NCBI GenBank assembly: GCA_002292895.1
Contig: DBCE01000013.1
Location: 1 to 18,541 of the forward strand
DNA length: 18,541 bases
Direction: 5' to 3'
Origin: Phycisphaerales bacterium UBA966
Lineage (GTDB): Bacteria > Planctomycetota > Phycisphaerae > Phycisphaerales > SM1A02
Positions 8,617 to 16,063 of this stretch are shown piece by piece. The position numbers and the translations under genes are program-made. Below the pieces are notes generated by a model. The model searched no databases. It was not told the DNA's origin and saw only the letters and a program-made list of their open reading frames with translations. Position 1 is the first letter of the stretch; the number at the start of each line of letters is the position of its first letter.

Positions 8617-9906
8617 TCAGTGGCCAGGGCGCATGTTCTTCGACATGTTGAAGATTGGTAGCAGCATGGCGGAAGCAATGCCGCCAACTACCAAACCCAT
8701 GCCAACGATCATGATCGGCTCCACCATGCTGGTGGTTGATTTGACCGCGATATCCAGGTCATCTTCTGCTGCAGTTGCAGCGTGCTCGAGCACCTCAGAA
8801 AGTCGACCAGATTTCTCGCCGCTGGCAATCATCGCCACAACGTTGCGTGGGACGAAGTCGAATTCGCGGAACGTGGGCGCAATCTCTTGCCCCTTACTGA
8901 TGCGATCCTCAAGCAGAATCCACAACTTGGTGTAGTGCACATTGCCGGTGACTTCCCGGCAGATCCGCACTACATCAATCAATGAAACACCGGCCGAAAG
9001 CAGGGTGGCCATGGTGCTTGAGAAACGCACGAGGTACAGGCATCGGAACATATGTCCCAAGACCGGCATGCGAATTTTGAGCGTATCAAGAGTGATCCGC
9101 CCCGCTTCAGTGCGTGCGTACCACCACGTGCCGCCCACGATGGCAGCGAGCGCGGGTCCGTAGATCATCCATCCGGTACGTAAGAAACTGCTGAGCCACA
9201 CCAACGCCTTGGTTGGCGCGGGTAGGCGATCACCTTGCGCCTTAAAGAGCGGTCCGAACTTTGGAAGAACGAAGACCATGATGATGACTACTGCCAGCAC
9301 TGCCACAATGAGCATGATGGCTGGGTACATCATCGCGCCCTTGATTTGCTTACTGGTTCGACGTGCCTTGGAAAGGTCCTTGGAAACGCGCGCCAACATT
9401 TCGTCCAACTTGCCCGATGCTTCGGCGGCACGCATCAATGAAACGAGCAGCGCCGGAAATACCCGTGGGTACTTGCCAAGGACGGTGCTAAAGTCTTCGC
9501 CTTCGCAAACGTCGGTTCGAATCAGTCGCACAAACTCAGCAACGTCCTTCTTTGACGCTTGTTCTGCGTAGGTATCGAGTGATTCTGCAAGTGGAACGCC
9601 AGTGCGGAGCATCACAGCAAGCTGTTGGCAGAACGAAACGACGTCGTCCTTGGACATGGCTTTGGAGAGCCGACGTCGCAGGCGAGCGGGGTCAGACTCC
9701 TGACCAACTGCGGCCGCCATGTCTCCAAGTTCAACTGAGAGAATGGCCAAGCCCTGGTGACGGAGCTCGCGCACTGCTGCTGCATGATCATGTGCTTCCA
9801 CCACACCTTTGACCAACGCACCGCCCTCCGAGCGGCGGGCGCGGTAGGTGAACTTCCGGGTGGAAGCAGCAATTGCAGCAGGTTTATCAGCGGCGGCAGG
9901 CACCAT
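8617..9906 (-). CDS. pilC/gspF-like: Inner-membrane platform protein, PilC/GspF family
   Basis: This is the polytopic platform protein on which the assembly ATPase acts, 429 residues from ATG 9906. It carries two copies of the T2SSF domain, at about 93-215 and 292-417. Hallmarks include FCQQLAVMLRTGVPL in copy one and FSSTMATLLSAGVSL in copy two, each followed by a GE/AxxSGxL motif (AAEASGKL, ASGEKSGRL). Membrane helices lie at about 196-215, 246-263 and 397-418, the usual three. The frame extends to a TTG at 9918, but bases 9910-9916 read GAGGAGG on the coding strand and are evidently the ribosome binding site, so ATG 9906 (or GTG 9903, with better spacing) is preferred. The start lies inside the end of the ATPase gene (20-base overlap), indicating translational coupling. 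It is the last gene of the minus-strand unit in this window. Confidence 0.93.
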   Translation of the reverse strand: MVPAAADKPAAIAASTRKFTYRARRSEGGALVKGVVEAHDHAAAVRELRHQGLAILSVELGDMAAAVGQESDPARLRRRLSKAMSKDDVVSFCQQLAVMLRTGVPLAESLDTYAEQASKKDVAEFVRLIRTDVCEGEDFSTVLGKYPRVFPALLVSLMRAAEASGKLDEMLARVSKDLSKARRTSKQIKGAMMYPAIMLIVAVLAVVIIMVFVLPKFGPLFKAQGDRLPAPTKALVWLSSFLRTGWMIYGPALAAIVGGTWWYARTEAGRITLDTLKIRMPVLGHMFRCLYLVRFSSTMATLLSAGVSLIDVVRICREVTGNVHYTKLWILLEDRISKGQEIAPTFREFDFVPRNVVAMIASGEKSGRLSEVLEHAATAAEDDLDIAVKSTTSMVEPIMIVGMGLVVGGIASAMLLPIFNMSKNMRPGH

Positions 9907-11677
9907 AGACCTCCTCAATTGTGGTCATTCCTTCAAGCACCTTCTGGACGCCATCGTCCCACAGGGTGCTGAATCCGCCAGCCTTCAGAACCTCGCGGAT
10001 CTTGGCTGGTTCCGAGTTGGCGCAGATGGCGTCAATGAGCGCTTCGTCTGGCACCATTAATTCGTACACGCCCAAGCGACCGGACAGCCCGGTGTCATGG
10101 CACTTGCGGCATCCGGTGCCCTTCCAAAGGCGGCTGCACATTGGTGCGTATTCGCCAAGTGATTTGAGTTGCTGTGCATCCGGTGAAAATTCTTGCTTGC
10201 ACTGACTGCAGATGCGGCGGACCAGTCGTTGCGCAAGTACGCCCTTCAGGCTGGCTGCAACTAAGAATGGCTCAACGCCAAGATTCTGGAGTCGGGTGAT
10301 GGAGCTGGGCGCATCGTTGGTGTGCAGCGTGCTGAGCACCAAGTGACCGGTGAGCGCGGCTTGAACCGCAATCTGACCGGTTTCGCCGTCACGAATTTCA
10401 CCGACCATGATGATGTCAGGGTCTTGGCGGAGCAGTGCGCGAAGGGCGCCGGAGAATGTGAATCCCGCCTTCGGATTGATTTGCGCTTGATGAACGCCCT
10501 GCAAGTTCGCTTCCACCGGATCTTCAACAGTGGAAACGTTGTTGGCGATGGTGTCAAAGGTTCCCAGTACCGAATACAGGGTGGTGGACTTTCCCGAACC
10601 AGTGGGTCCAGTCACCAAGACAATTCCGTAGGGCTGGTCGATGACGTTCTGGAAAGTTTCCAGCATCTTTGGTCGGAAGCCCAACTTCTCCAATCCCAGC
10701 TTGGCGGTCGAAACATCAATGATTCGCATCACGATCTTTTCGCCGAACTTTCCAGGCAGGGTGCTGACGCGTAGGTCGATGGCGCGTCCCTTGACGCGCA
10801 CGGAAATCTCACCGTCCTGAGGCACGCGGCGCTCGGAGATGTCCATGTGCGCCATGATCTTCACGCGGCTGGAAATGGCCGCGTGCATGCGGTACGGCGG
10901 GCTTAACTTGTGAAACAGAACGCCATCGATGCGGTAGCGAACCCGCAGATGGCCTTCGTCAGGCTCAATGTGGATATCGCTGGCGCCCTCGGCGGCGGCA
11001 CTGCAGATCATGAAGTTCACCAGCTTCACCACTGGGCCGACATCATCAGTTGCGTCGAAGCCCATCATCTCCTCGACGCGCTTCTCCTGCAGCTGATAGT
11101 CAGCCTCGTCGGTGCCATCGAAGAGATCAGCAACCAATTCCTCGGCTTGCTTGTTTACATTCTCGGCAGCGCGGGTTGGATCACTGAGCAGCGCGTCGAT
11201 GCTCTCGTCAGGCGATGCGACGAACCGGACTTTGAATCCAGTCTCGCGGGCAATGAGCTCTTCAACGAAGTAGTTCTGTGGATCAGCAGTAGCGACTACC
11301 AGTTCGGTTCCAGCGAGGAACAGCGCGCAGACGCGGTGCTCCTTGCGCATGTTCTCTGGGATCAGCGCCATGGCGCCTTCCTCAAACAGTGCCGCTGGTT
11401 CCATGACAAACTCAACGCCACGATTCTTGGCAACGGCCTGCAGCAGCACGGTCTTGTCGACCAAGCCCATTTGAATCAGGACTTCGCCTAAGAGCAGACG
11501 CTGGCCGCCACGGACCTGCGCAGCGAGGGCCTGGCGAAGTTGATCCGTGCTGAGCGTTCCGTCCTCAACTAAAATCTGCCCGAGCGGGGGAAGCGTGGAG
11601 AGTTCGATGTTGTGTGGACGGCTGAGCGCCGAGTCGCGCTGCATTCCGTGGCCTCCATGATCGCCTCCGTGATTCAC
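9887..11677 (-). CDS. pilB/gspE-like: Filament assembly ATPase, PilB/GspE family
   Basis: A cytoplasmic hexameric ATPase that powers pilin polymerisation; 596 residues. The N-terminal GspE/MshEN-type domain (about 25-170) starts with LGQILVEDGTLSTDQLRQAL. The motor domain contains Walker A GPTGSGKST (357-365, K363), the Asp box (VEDPVE), Walker B with VGEIRD around G426-E427, and the His box TGHLVLSTLHTND. A Zn site is formed by C490-x2-C493 and C523-x2-C526, which is present in PilB/GspE and absent in retraction ATPases such as PilT, so this is an assembly motor. The start is uncertain. GTG 11677 forms a GTGA overlap with the upstream stop, as elsewhere in the operon. ATG 11644 has a perfect GGAGG seven bases upstream and would remove the odd His/Gly-rich leader (HGGDHGGHG), leaving 585 residues. 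Confidence 0.95.
   Translation of the reverse strand: MNHGGDHGGHGMQRDSALSRPHNIELSTLPPLGQILVEDGTLSTDQLRQALAAQVRGGQRLLLGEVLIQMGLVDKTVLLQAVAKNRGVEFVMEPAALFEEGAMALIPENMRKEHRVCALFLAGTELVVATADPQNYFVEELIARETGFKVRFVASPDESIDALLSDPTRAAENVNKQAEELVADLFDGTDEADYQLQEKRVEEMMGFDATDDVGPVVKLVNFMICSAAAEGASDIHIEPDEGHLRVRYRIDGVLFHKLSPPYRMHAAISSRVKIMAHMDISERRVPQDGEISVRVKGRAIDLRVSTLPGKFGEKIVMRIIDVSTAKLGLEKLGFRPKMLETFQNVIDQPYGIVLVTGPTGSGKSTTLYSVLGTFDTIANNVSTVEDPVEANLQGVHQAQINPKAGFTFSGALRALLRQDPDIIMVGEIRDGETGQIAVQAALTGHLVLSTLHTNDAPSSITRLQNLGVEPFLVAASLKGVLAQRLVRRICSQCKQEFSPDAQQLKSLGEYAPMCSRLWKGTGCRKCHDTGLSGRLGVYELMVPDEALIDAICANSEPAKIREVLKAGGFSTLWDDGVQKVLEGMTTIEEVYGACRR
9910..9916 (-). promoter_or_regulatory. Ribosome binding site that decides the PilC/GspF start
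   Basis: The coding strand reads GAGGAGG here, three bases before ATG 9906 and six before GTG 9903, inside the last codons of the ATPase gene. It rules out the upstream TTG 9918, which is part of the same stretch. Confidence 0.7.
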
Positions 11678-12237
11678 TTCCGTGTTCCCTTCGTGGACTT
11701 ATCCGAAGCGCGCCCAGTGGACGCATAACCAAGTTCTGCCCGTCGTCCGCCTTCACGGAGAACCACACGGCGCTCCTGGATCTCTTCGACGACGAAGCGA
11801 TGCCCTTCACTGTCGATTACTTCATCGCCAACAGCAACGGTTTCCTCGCCGATTACTGCAAATTCACCGGAGATGATGGCCCGAAGGTGCAGACCGGCTG
11901 GGGGTGGGCCCCCGGTAGTTACGCCCGCGCTGGGTACGGCCCCTGGGACCGCATCGGGGTTGATAAAGAACGGCCGAAACGGGTCGCGGATCGGGCGTGA
12001 CTCCAGGACCAGCTCCACGCGCTGGCGTGCGGCGAGCACGGGCAATGCAGCACTGTTAGCGCTGGAATCCACACGCGCCACAGCTGCCGCATTCGCTCGC
12101 GCTGGCTTGAATATTGCCTTCGCGCCCAGGGCTGCCACAGTGAGTGCAGTAGCCGCAAGCAAGAACCCAAACTGCTTGGGTTGCACGCCCAAACGGCTGC
12201 ACAGTTCATTCCAACGGACTGCCAGTGGAGCACTCAT
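11674..12237 (-). CDS. PilP/GspC-like inner-membrane alignment protein
   Basis: A 187-residue bitopic protein: a short cytoplasmic start, one membrane helix at about 22-43, an Ala/Pro-rich linker, then a small beta domain. The RDPFRPFF motif recalls the DPF box near the start of PilP. The segment LHLRAIISGEFAVIGEETVAVGDEV and the following VEEIQERRVVLREGG look like the homology-region fold shared by PilP and GspC, which links the inner-membrane complex to the outer-membrane secretin. There is no lipobox Cys, so unlike classical PilP it is not a lipoprotein and its topology is that of GspC. It overlaps the PilO-like gene by ATGA and the ATPase gene by GTGA. The family call rests on fold pattern and position, not strong identity. 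Confidence 0.7.
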   Translation of the reverse strand: MSAPLAVRWNELCSRLGVQPKQFGFLLAATALTVAALGAKAIFKPARANAAAVARVDSSANSAALPVLAARQRVELVLESRPIRDPFRPFFINPDAVPGAVPSAGVTTGGPPPAGLHLRAIISGEFAVIGEETVAVGDEVIDSEGHRFVVEEIQERRVVLREGGRRAELGYASTGRASDKSTKGTRK

Positions 12238-12875
12238 CGACGAGCCTCCTGCGCAGGTGCGTTGGCGGTTGCTGGCTGTTCAAACCACTCTTCAAAGACG
12301 ATGGTGGCACGAATGGCAGCATTGCCGGAGGCCGCTTGCTCAAGCGCAGTACTCATGACCACGATTTCCACCGAACGTGGGGTTACCAGCTGGTTCACGC
12401 CCTCGGCGGCATCCAGCACGCCGAAGATCGATTCAAATGATGCCGACATGTCCACCGTCACATCGCGGCGAAGCACCGGAGTTCCAATGGCGATGCCTTC
12501 GACCTGAACCAATGCGCCGGTTCGAATGGACTGCTCGCGGACCACGGTTCCATCGGTCGGACGAGTAATCGTGGAGAGCAGGCGATCGCGATCCGTGCCT
12601 TCGGCAAGCGGACGGCAGCGCCGGTTGAACTCATCACGAAGGCCAGCAACGTTGCGTTCTAAGAGTTGCAGATTGTTCTTCTGATTGATGTTCTCGCTGC
12701 TCACCGCCTCCAGGCGTTGCGCTTCGTCCTGCATGCGAAGTGCCCGAGAGTAATTCGGCACCACAAAGAGCGCCGTGATCATGATTGCCACGATCGACGG
12801 CACAATGGCCCAAACCACAGTTTCGCGGTCGAAGCGCTCACGGATGTGCAGGTTGGCAAATCGCAGGGTGCTCAT
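12234..12875 (-). CDS. PilO-like (GspM-like) inner-membrane protein
   Basis: A 213-residue protein with a short basic N-terminus, one membrane helix (about 20-40) and a periplasmic coiled coil (about 45-85). A ferredoxin-like domain follows, with strands such as GALVQVEGIAIGTPV and ATIVFEEWFEQP. PilO and PilN form a heterodimer with this architecture in the alignment complex. Position supports the call: it lies between the PilN-like and PilP/GspC-like genes, joined to both by ATGA overlaps. Sequence conservation in this family is low, so the assignment depends on topology, length and order. Confidence 0.75.
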   Translation of the reverse strand: MSTLRFANLHIRERFDRETVVWAIVPSIVAIMITALFVVPNYSRALRMQDEAQRLEAVSSENINQKNNLQLLERNVAGLRDEFNRRCRPLAEGTDRDRLLSTITRPTDGTVVREQSIRTGALVQVEGIAIGTPVLRRDVTVDMSASFESIFGVLDAAEGVNQLVTPRSVEIVVMSTALEQAASGNAAIRATIVFEEWFEQPATANAPAQEARR

Positions 12876-13591
12876 TGGGCGCCTCCTTTGGCGATCGACA
12901 CGACTGGGCTTCCGCCGGGGCGCACATACTGAACATCAAGGTCAATGCGGCAATTCACGGCAAACTCCTGGATGCGACCACGAGCAATGTCGGTCGGCTT
13001 GTTTTCAGAAACAGTCACTGCAGCGAATGGCTTGGTGTTGGCAAGTTTGCGCTCAAATTCGTAGAGATCGGCGTTGTCCTGCGCATATCCGCGGATGGTG
13101 ATTTCCATCCACCGCGATGGAGCAGGGGTACGAACATTGCCAACGCCGCTTGGTGCCGCAACAGGCTTCGCACCGGCAGCTCCTTCTGGGCCCTTACCAG
13201 CGGTGGATTCCTTCACTTCCATGCGCAACATGGAAAGGCTGGTCCGATCCGGCATGAGATTGGTGATGGTGGCAACAATGTCGCTTTGCTCCACGGGGAG
13301 GGCAAGGCGGTCGTAGACGCTGAGATAGCGATGCAATTCTCGCTGTTCGCCCGCAAGGCGATCAATGACATCGTCAACCTTGGTGGCGTTGGTTGTGAGC
13401 GCAAGTGAAACTCCGCGACGCGCCTCCGCTTCGTGGAAGCGATTCCAGGAGTGGCAAGCAACGCCAACAACCATAGCACCGAGTAGGCCAAGCAGCAGCA
13501 TGCTGCGTCGGCGCGACGTTGCCAACACTCCACGCCGGCGAACATCCCGCGGGAGGAAGTCAACAATGAACTCGGCTGAGACGGTGCTCAC
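12872..13591 (-). CDS. PilN-like (GspL C-terminal-like) inner-membrane protein
   Basis: A 239-residue protein. The N-terminus carries an FLPRDVR motif (12-18) like the INLLP motif through which PilN binds PilM in the cytoplasm. One membrane helix follows at about 30-47, then a periplasmic coiled coil (about 55-95) and an alpha-beta domain with a Gly/Ala/Pro-rich insertion (about 128-155). The late segment RWMEITIRGYAQDNADLYEFERKL is typical of the PilN ferredoxin-like fold (strand, then helix). It starts at GTG 13591, forming a GTGA overlap with the PilM-like gene. With the next two genes it would form the PilN-PilO-PilP-type inner-membrane ring. Confidence 0.8.
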   Translation of the reverse strand: MSTVSAEFIVDFLPRDVRRRGVLATSRRRSMLLLGLLGAMVVGVACHSWNRFHEAEARRGVSLALTTNATKVDDVIDRLAGEQRELHRYLSVYDRLALPVEQSDIVATITNLMPDRTSLSMLRMEVKESTAGKGPEGAAGAKPVAAPSGVGNVRTPAPSRWMEITIRGYAQDNADLYEFERKLANTKPFAAVTVSENKPTDIARGRIQEFAVNCRIDLDVQYVRPGGSPVVSIAKGGAQ

Positions 13592-14844
13592 GCGGCAGCT
13601 CCTGCAGCAGTAGTGCGACTGGAAGATTCATGACGGGTCAGCAACTTTGGCTCGGGCTCAAGAGTGATGGTGGCGCTCGTGCTGGTCCGTGGTGTCGTGC
13701 GGCCACCGAATGCGGTACGGTTGCTGCGCTGGGTGACAATCTCAGTTGGGGTGCGCACGTTGCGCAGCAGCACGGGCAATTCACTGCAAGCGGCACCGAT
13801 CGCAGCGACCCACGCGTTGCCATGAACGCACGCTTCTGGGTCACGAATCATGCGAATCGGCATCGCAAGCGAAGCGCGAACTCCGCAGACGCTCTCAATG
13901 GTTGCGGCCGCTTGTGGATCAGTTGCAGCGGGTCCGGTGAGGACGATTTCCTTTGGATACCAACCGCCGGCGCTGTGCTCGACATGGCGGAGGCAGCGAA
14001 GGGTTTCTTCAGCGAGCGCGCACCAACGCCATGCGGTTCCCTGGTCATCAGCCCCGTCGGAGCCCATGCTGATCGCGCCAGTTTCACTGCCATGCAGCAT
14101 GCGGCCGGCATGAGTACGGCGGTGGATGGTCATGCCGATAGGAGCCCAATCACCGCGGATGGCACGCATAAACGAAAGTGCTCCATCGCGAAGCAGGACC
14201 AGGGTGGCAATCCGATCTTCCAGGTGCAGCATCGCAAAGTCGCGCGACTCAGCGGGATCAGCGCACTCACTGGTGCGCTGACGAGTGATAGTGCGTAGTG
14301 CAGCAAGGGCGGCGTGTTCAATGCGAAACGCAGAGGTGTCATTCGAGGACACCACTGCCGAAGCTGCATTCACGGTTTGCCGCGGAATGGCCATCATGAG
14401 AACTTCATTGCTTCCGCCAGCGGTTCCACCAAGGCGGATGTGACCAATCACGGAACTGTCACCGTCGATACCGAATCGATCAATGGCCTCAAATCGAACG
14501 CTTTCCGTCAATTCCTGATCGGTCATGGCAGGAAGGCGCGCAATGTCGGTCTGAAACAATTCGGCGGGGAGGGTGGCGGTCACGCGTTGACCGGAGAATC
14601 CCAGTCCAACAATCGTTTCATGGATTCGCTGCGTCATTGCCGCCGAATCCAGTCGAAGACCGTTGCCCTCAAAGATTGAGCCGGCGATCTCAGCGGCTGC
14701 GGTGCACTTGTACTCAGTGCCTGCGGACGCAAGTTGCAAGAGGCGCATGCTGGATCGACCGAAGTCAGCTGCGATCGGTGCTGCGGATCGGTTCCGTTGC
14801 ATCCAGCCGCCGCGACCCTTGTTAAACATTGGTAATCCAAACAT
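13588..14844 (-). CDS. PilM-like actin-fold cytoplasmic protein
   Basis: 418 residues from ATG 14844. PilM is a cytoplasmic actin-like protein that binds the N-terminal tail of PilN; the equivalent part of GspL does this in type II secretion. Visible actin-fold elements are IAADFGRSSMRLLQL (24-38, phosphate-1 loop, D27 and G29), a second phosphate-loop segment LHLEDRIATLVLLRDG, and EIVLTGPAAT near the adenosine site. A Ser/Thr/Arg/Pro-rich tail of about 50 residues follows the domain and looks disordered. The frame is open upstream to GTG 14892, but that extension covers the terminator-like hairpin, and ATG 14844 has AGGAGG seven bases before it, so the shorter form is chosen. It is the first gene of the coupled machinery set, downstream of the pilin gene. 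Confidence 0.87.
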   Translation of the reverse strand: MFGLPMFNKGRGGWMQRNRSAAPIAADFGRSSMRLLQLASAGTEYKCTAAAEIAGSIFEGNGLRLDSAAMTQRIHETIVGLGFSGQRVTATLPAELFQTDIARLPAMTDQELTESVRFEAIDRFGIDGDSSVIGHIRLGGTAGGSNEVLMMAIPRQTVNAASAVVSSNDTSAFRIEHAALAALRTITRQRTSECADPAESRDFAMLHLEDRIATLVLLRDGALSFMRAIRGDWAPIGMTIHRRTHAGRMLHGSETGAISMGSDGADDQGTAWRWCALAEETLRCLRHVEHSAGGWYPKEIVLTGPAATDPQAAATIESVCGVRASLAMPIRMIRDPEACVHGNAWVAAIGAACSELPVLLRNVRTPTEIVTQRSNRTAFGGRTTPRTSTSATITLEPEPKLLTRHESSSRTTAAGAAA

Positions 14845-14851
14845 CGTGGTG

Positions 14852-14857
14852 CCTCCT
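14852..14857 (-). promoter_or_regulatory. Ribosome binding site that decides the PilM start
   Basis: AGGAGG on the coding strand, seven bases before ATG 14844. It lies just after the hairpin and shows that translation of the PilM-like gene begins downstream of it. Confidence 0.75.
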
Positions 14858-14875
14858 GTTACTCGTTCGTATCGG

Positions 14876-14909
14876 AAAAGAGGCGCCGGCACTTCTGCCG
14901 ACGCCTCTT
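14876..14909 (-). terminator. Terminator-like hairpin between pilin and PilM-like genes
   Basis: On the minus strand bases 14909-14896 pair with 14891-14878: a 14-base-pair GC-rich stem with one G-U pair and a four-base GAAG loop. The stem runs into a short TTTT tract (14879-14876). It lies 32 bases after the pilin stop codon. The U tract is short, so partial read-through into the PilM-like gene is likely. It could act as a true terminator, a leaky attenuator or an mRNA-stabilising 3' end. Confidence 0.75.
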
Positions 14910-14940
14910 GATTTCTTACAATCGGCGCTTGAATGTCCGA

Positions 14941-15321
14941 TTACTGCTCAGGACTGAACTTGCGGGTCGTGGCGCTCCACGTCCAACCCTTGGTTGAGTC
15001 GACCTGATTGGCCAGGTCTTGAGCTGAGCAATAGCCTGCGGTCACCAGCGGTGCGAGTGTCGTAGGCGTATATACGGTGCCGTCGGTGAGGGTGATACTG
15101 GCTCCAGCTGGCTGGAACTGGTTGAGTCGCGTCACCATGGTGGTGATCTGACCACCGCGTGCATCAGCGGCTTCCAGGTTGGCATCATCAAGAGCGCCAG
15201 TCACCGATGGAACGACCAGCGCTGCAAGCACGCCGATGATCACTACAACGATGAGGATTTCGATAAGCGTAAAGCCCTTGCGGAGCGTGGACATCTTCTT
15301 GTTGTTGGTGTTGTTCGTCAT
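14941..15321 (-). CDS. Major type IV pilin / GspG-like pseudopilin
   Basis: A 126-residue prepilin. The 16-residue leader is polar and basic and ends in RKG16; prepilin peptidase would cut before F17 of FTLIE. The conserved Glu (fifth mature residue) and a hydrophobic helix (ILIVVVIIGVLAALVVPSV) follow, then an amphipathic helix and a small C-terminal beta region (GTVYTPTTLAPLV...GWTWSATTRKF). The mature form is about 110 residues, as in major pseudopilins, and has a single Cys. A strong ribosome binding site (TAAGGAG, 15330-15336) lies eight bases before ATG 15321. It is transcribed first in the minus-strand unit and followed by a hairpin, the arrangement expected of the most highly expressed subunit. 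The choice between pilus and secretion pseudopilus cannot be made from sequence. Confidence 0.92.
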   Translation of the reverse strand: MTNNTNNKKMSTLRKGFTLIEILIVVVIIGVLAALVVPSVTGALDDANLEAADARGGQITTMVTRLNQFQPAGASITLTDGTVYTPTTLAPLVTAGYCSAQDLANQVDSTKGWTWSATTRKFSPEQ

Positions 15322-15547
15322 GGTGAGAACTCCTTAGGTTTGCTAACTGGATCGATCTTTCAGTGATCCGCATTCAAGCAACTCTGCCTGAATCGGTCAC
15401 ACAAACACTCTCGGAAACAAACGGGGGGTGCTGCAATCAATGCGGTCGAAAAACATGAAATTTCCTTCATGGCAAGGTCCGAAAGCCCGATTGGGCTTTG
15501 CAGAGGCGGATTTGTATTGGAAGTTCTTTACATAGAGAGCAGTACTG
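15322..15547. promoter_or_regulatory. Divergent intergenic region, presumed promoters of both filament units
   Basis: This 226-base region separates the two divergent units and must hold the promoters for both unless they are read through. I find no convincing -35/-10 pair and no sigma-54 element. It contains the pilin ribosome binding site (15330-15336), a run of six G (15423-15428), an inverted repeat with CATGAA/TTCATG arms (15454-15471) and a short hairpin (15482-15499). Confidence 0.5.
15482..15499. other. Short hairpin in the leader of the plus-strand prepilin unit
   Basis: AAAGCCC and GGGCTTT arms form a seven-base-pair stem around GATT. The A-rich and T-rich edges resemble a small bidirectional terminator, although the T run is only three bases. 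It lies 49 bases before the first prepilin start, so it could also act as a leader structure. Confidence 0.4.
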
Positions 15548-16063
15548 ATGACCAATCAACCAGCACCACCCACGCCAGTGACCAAGCCGGAGCAAACGAC
15601 TTGGCAGGTTTCCATGCGACGCCCGCGCGGGTTCACGCTCTTAGAGGCACTCATTGCCTCCATCATTGTGGCGATGGTGGCCGCAACTGCATCAATGTCT
15701 GTGGCAGTCGGCTCATCTATAGAACAACAGAACCGACTTTCCGTTCTTGCGATGCAGGCTGCTGAGTTACAGATGAGTTCTGTACTTGAGCAGTCCTATG
15801 AAACCATGAACACATTGGCTGGGACGGAAGCGGTTGGCCAACTGCTGGCGCCGCAGCGCCCCGGCGCTACGACGCGCGAGCCATTGCCAGCAGCATTTTC
15901 AGAGCTCTCACGCGTGACCACGATCGTTACTGAGAATCGCACGCTCACTCAGTACAACAACTACACAGTTTCTGGGAAGCGAATTGATGTATCGGTCATC
16001 GGTCCTGATGGGATCACGCTCGCGCGACTGGTGCGATTCCGTGGCATGGATCCATCCACATGA
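15548..16063 (+). CDS. GspI-like minor prepilin
   Basis: A 171-residue class III signal protein. RRPRG28 is followed by FTLLEALIASIIVAMVAATA, with Glu at mature position five. The cut would be after G28. The leader is unusually long if ATG 15548 is used; ATG 15614 (MRRPRG) would give a normal six-residue leader and has AGG six bases upstream, so the start is open. The FTLLEAL signature and short mature length fit GspI/PilV-like minor pilins. It is the first gene of the plus-strand unit, joined by an ATGA overlap to the next prepilin. In type II secretion GspI, J and K form the tip complex, and the gene order here (I, J, K-like) supports that reading. Confidence 0.83.
   Translation: MTNQPAPPTPVTKPEQTTWQVSMRRPRGFTLLEALIASIIVAMVAATASMSVAVGSSIEQQNRLSVLAMQAAELQMSSVLEQSYETMNTLAGTEAVGQLLAPQRPGATTREPLPAAFSELSRVTTIVTENRTLTQYNNYTVSGKRIDVSVIGPDGITLARLVRFRGMDPST

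Noticed and set aside
10910..11491. A 193-codon plus-strand open frame opposite the ATPase gene
   Set aside because: The reverse strand carries conserved GspE N-domain sequence; this frame is its shadow.
12785..13408. A 207-codon plus-strand open frame across the PilN-like gene
   Set aside because: It is antisense to an operon joined by 4-base overlaps and shows no recognisable feature.
15378..15390. A possible sigma-54 promoter (GGCAGAGTTGC on the minus strand) upstream of the pilin gene
   Set aside because: Spacing between GG and GC is seven bases rather than ten, so it does not fit the -24/-12 element.
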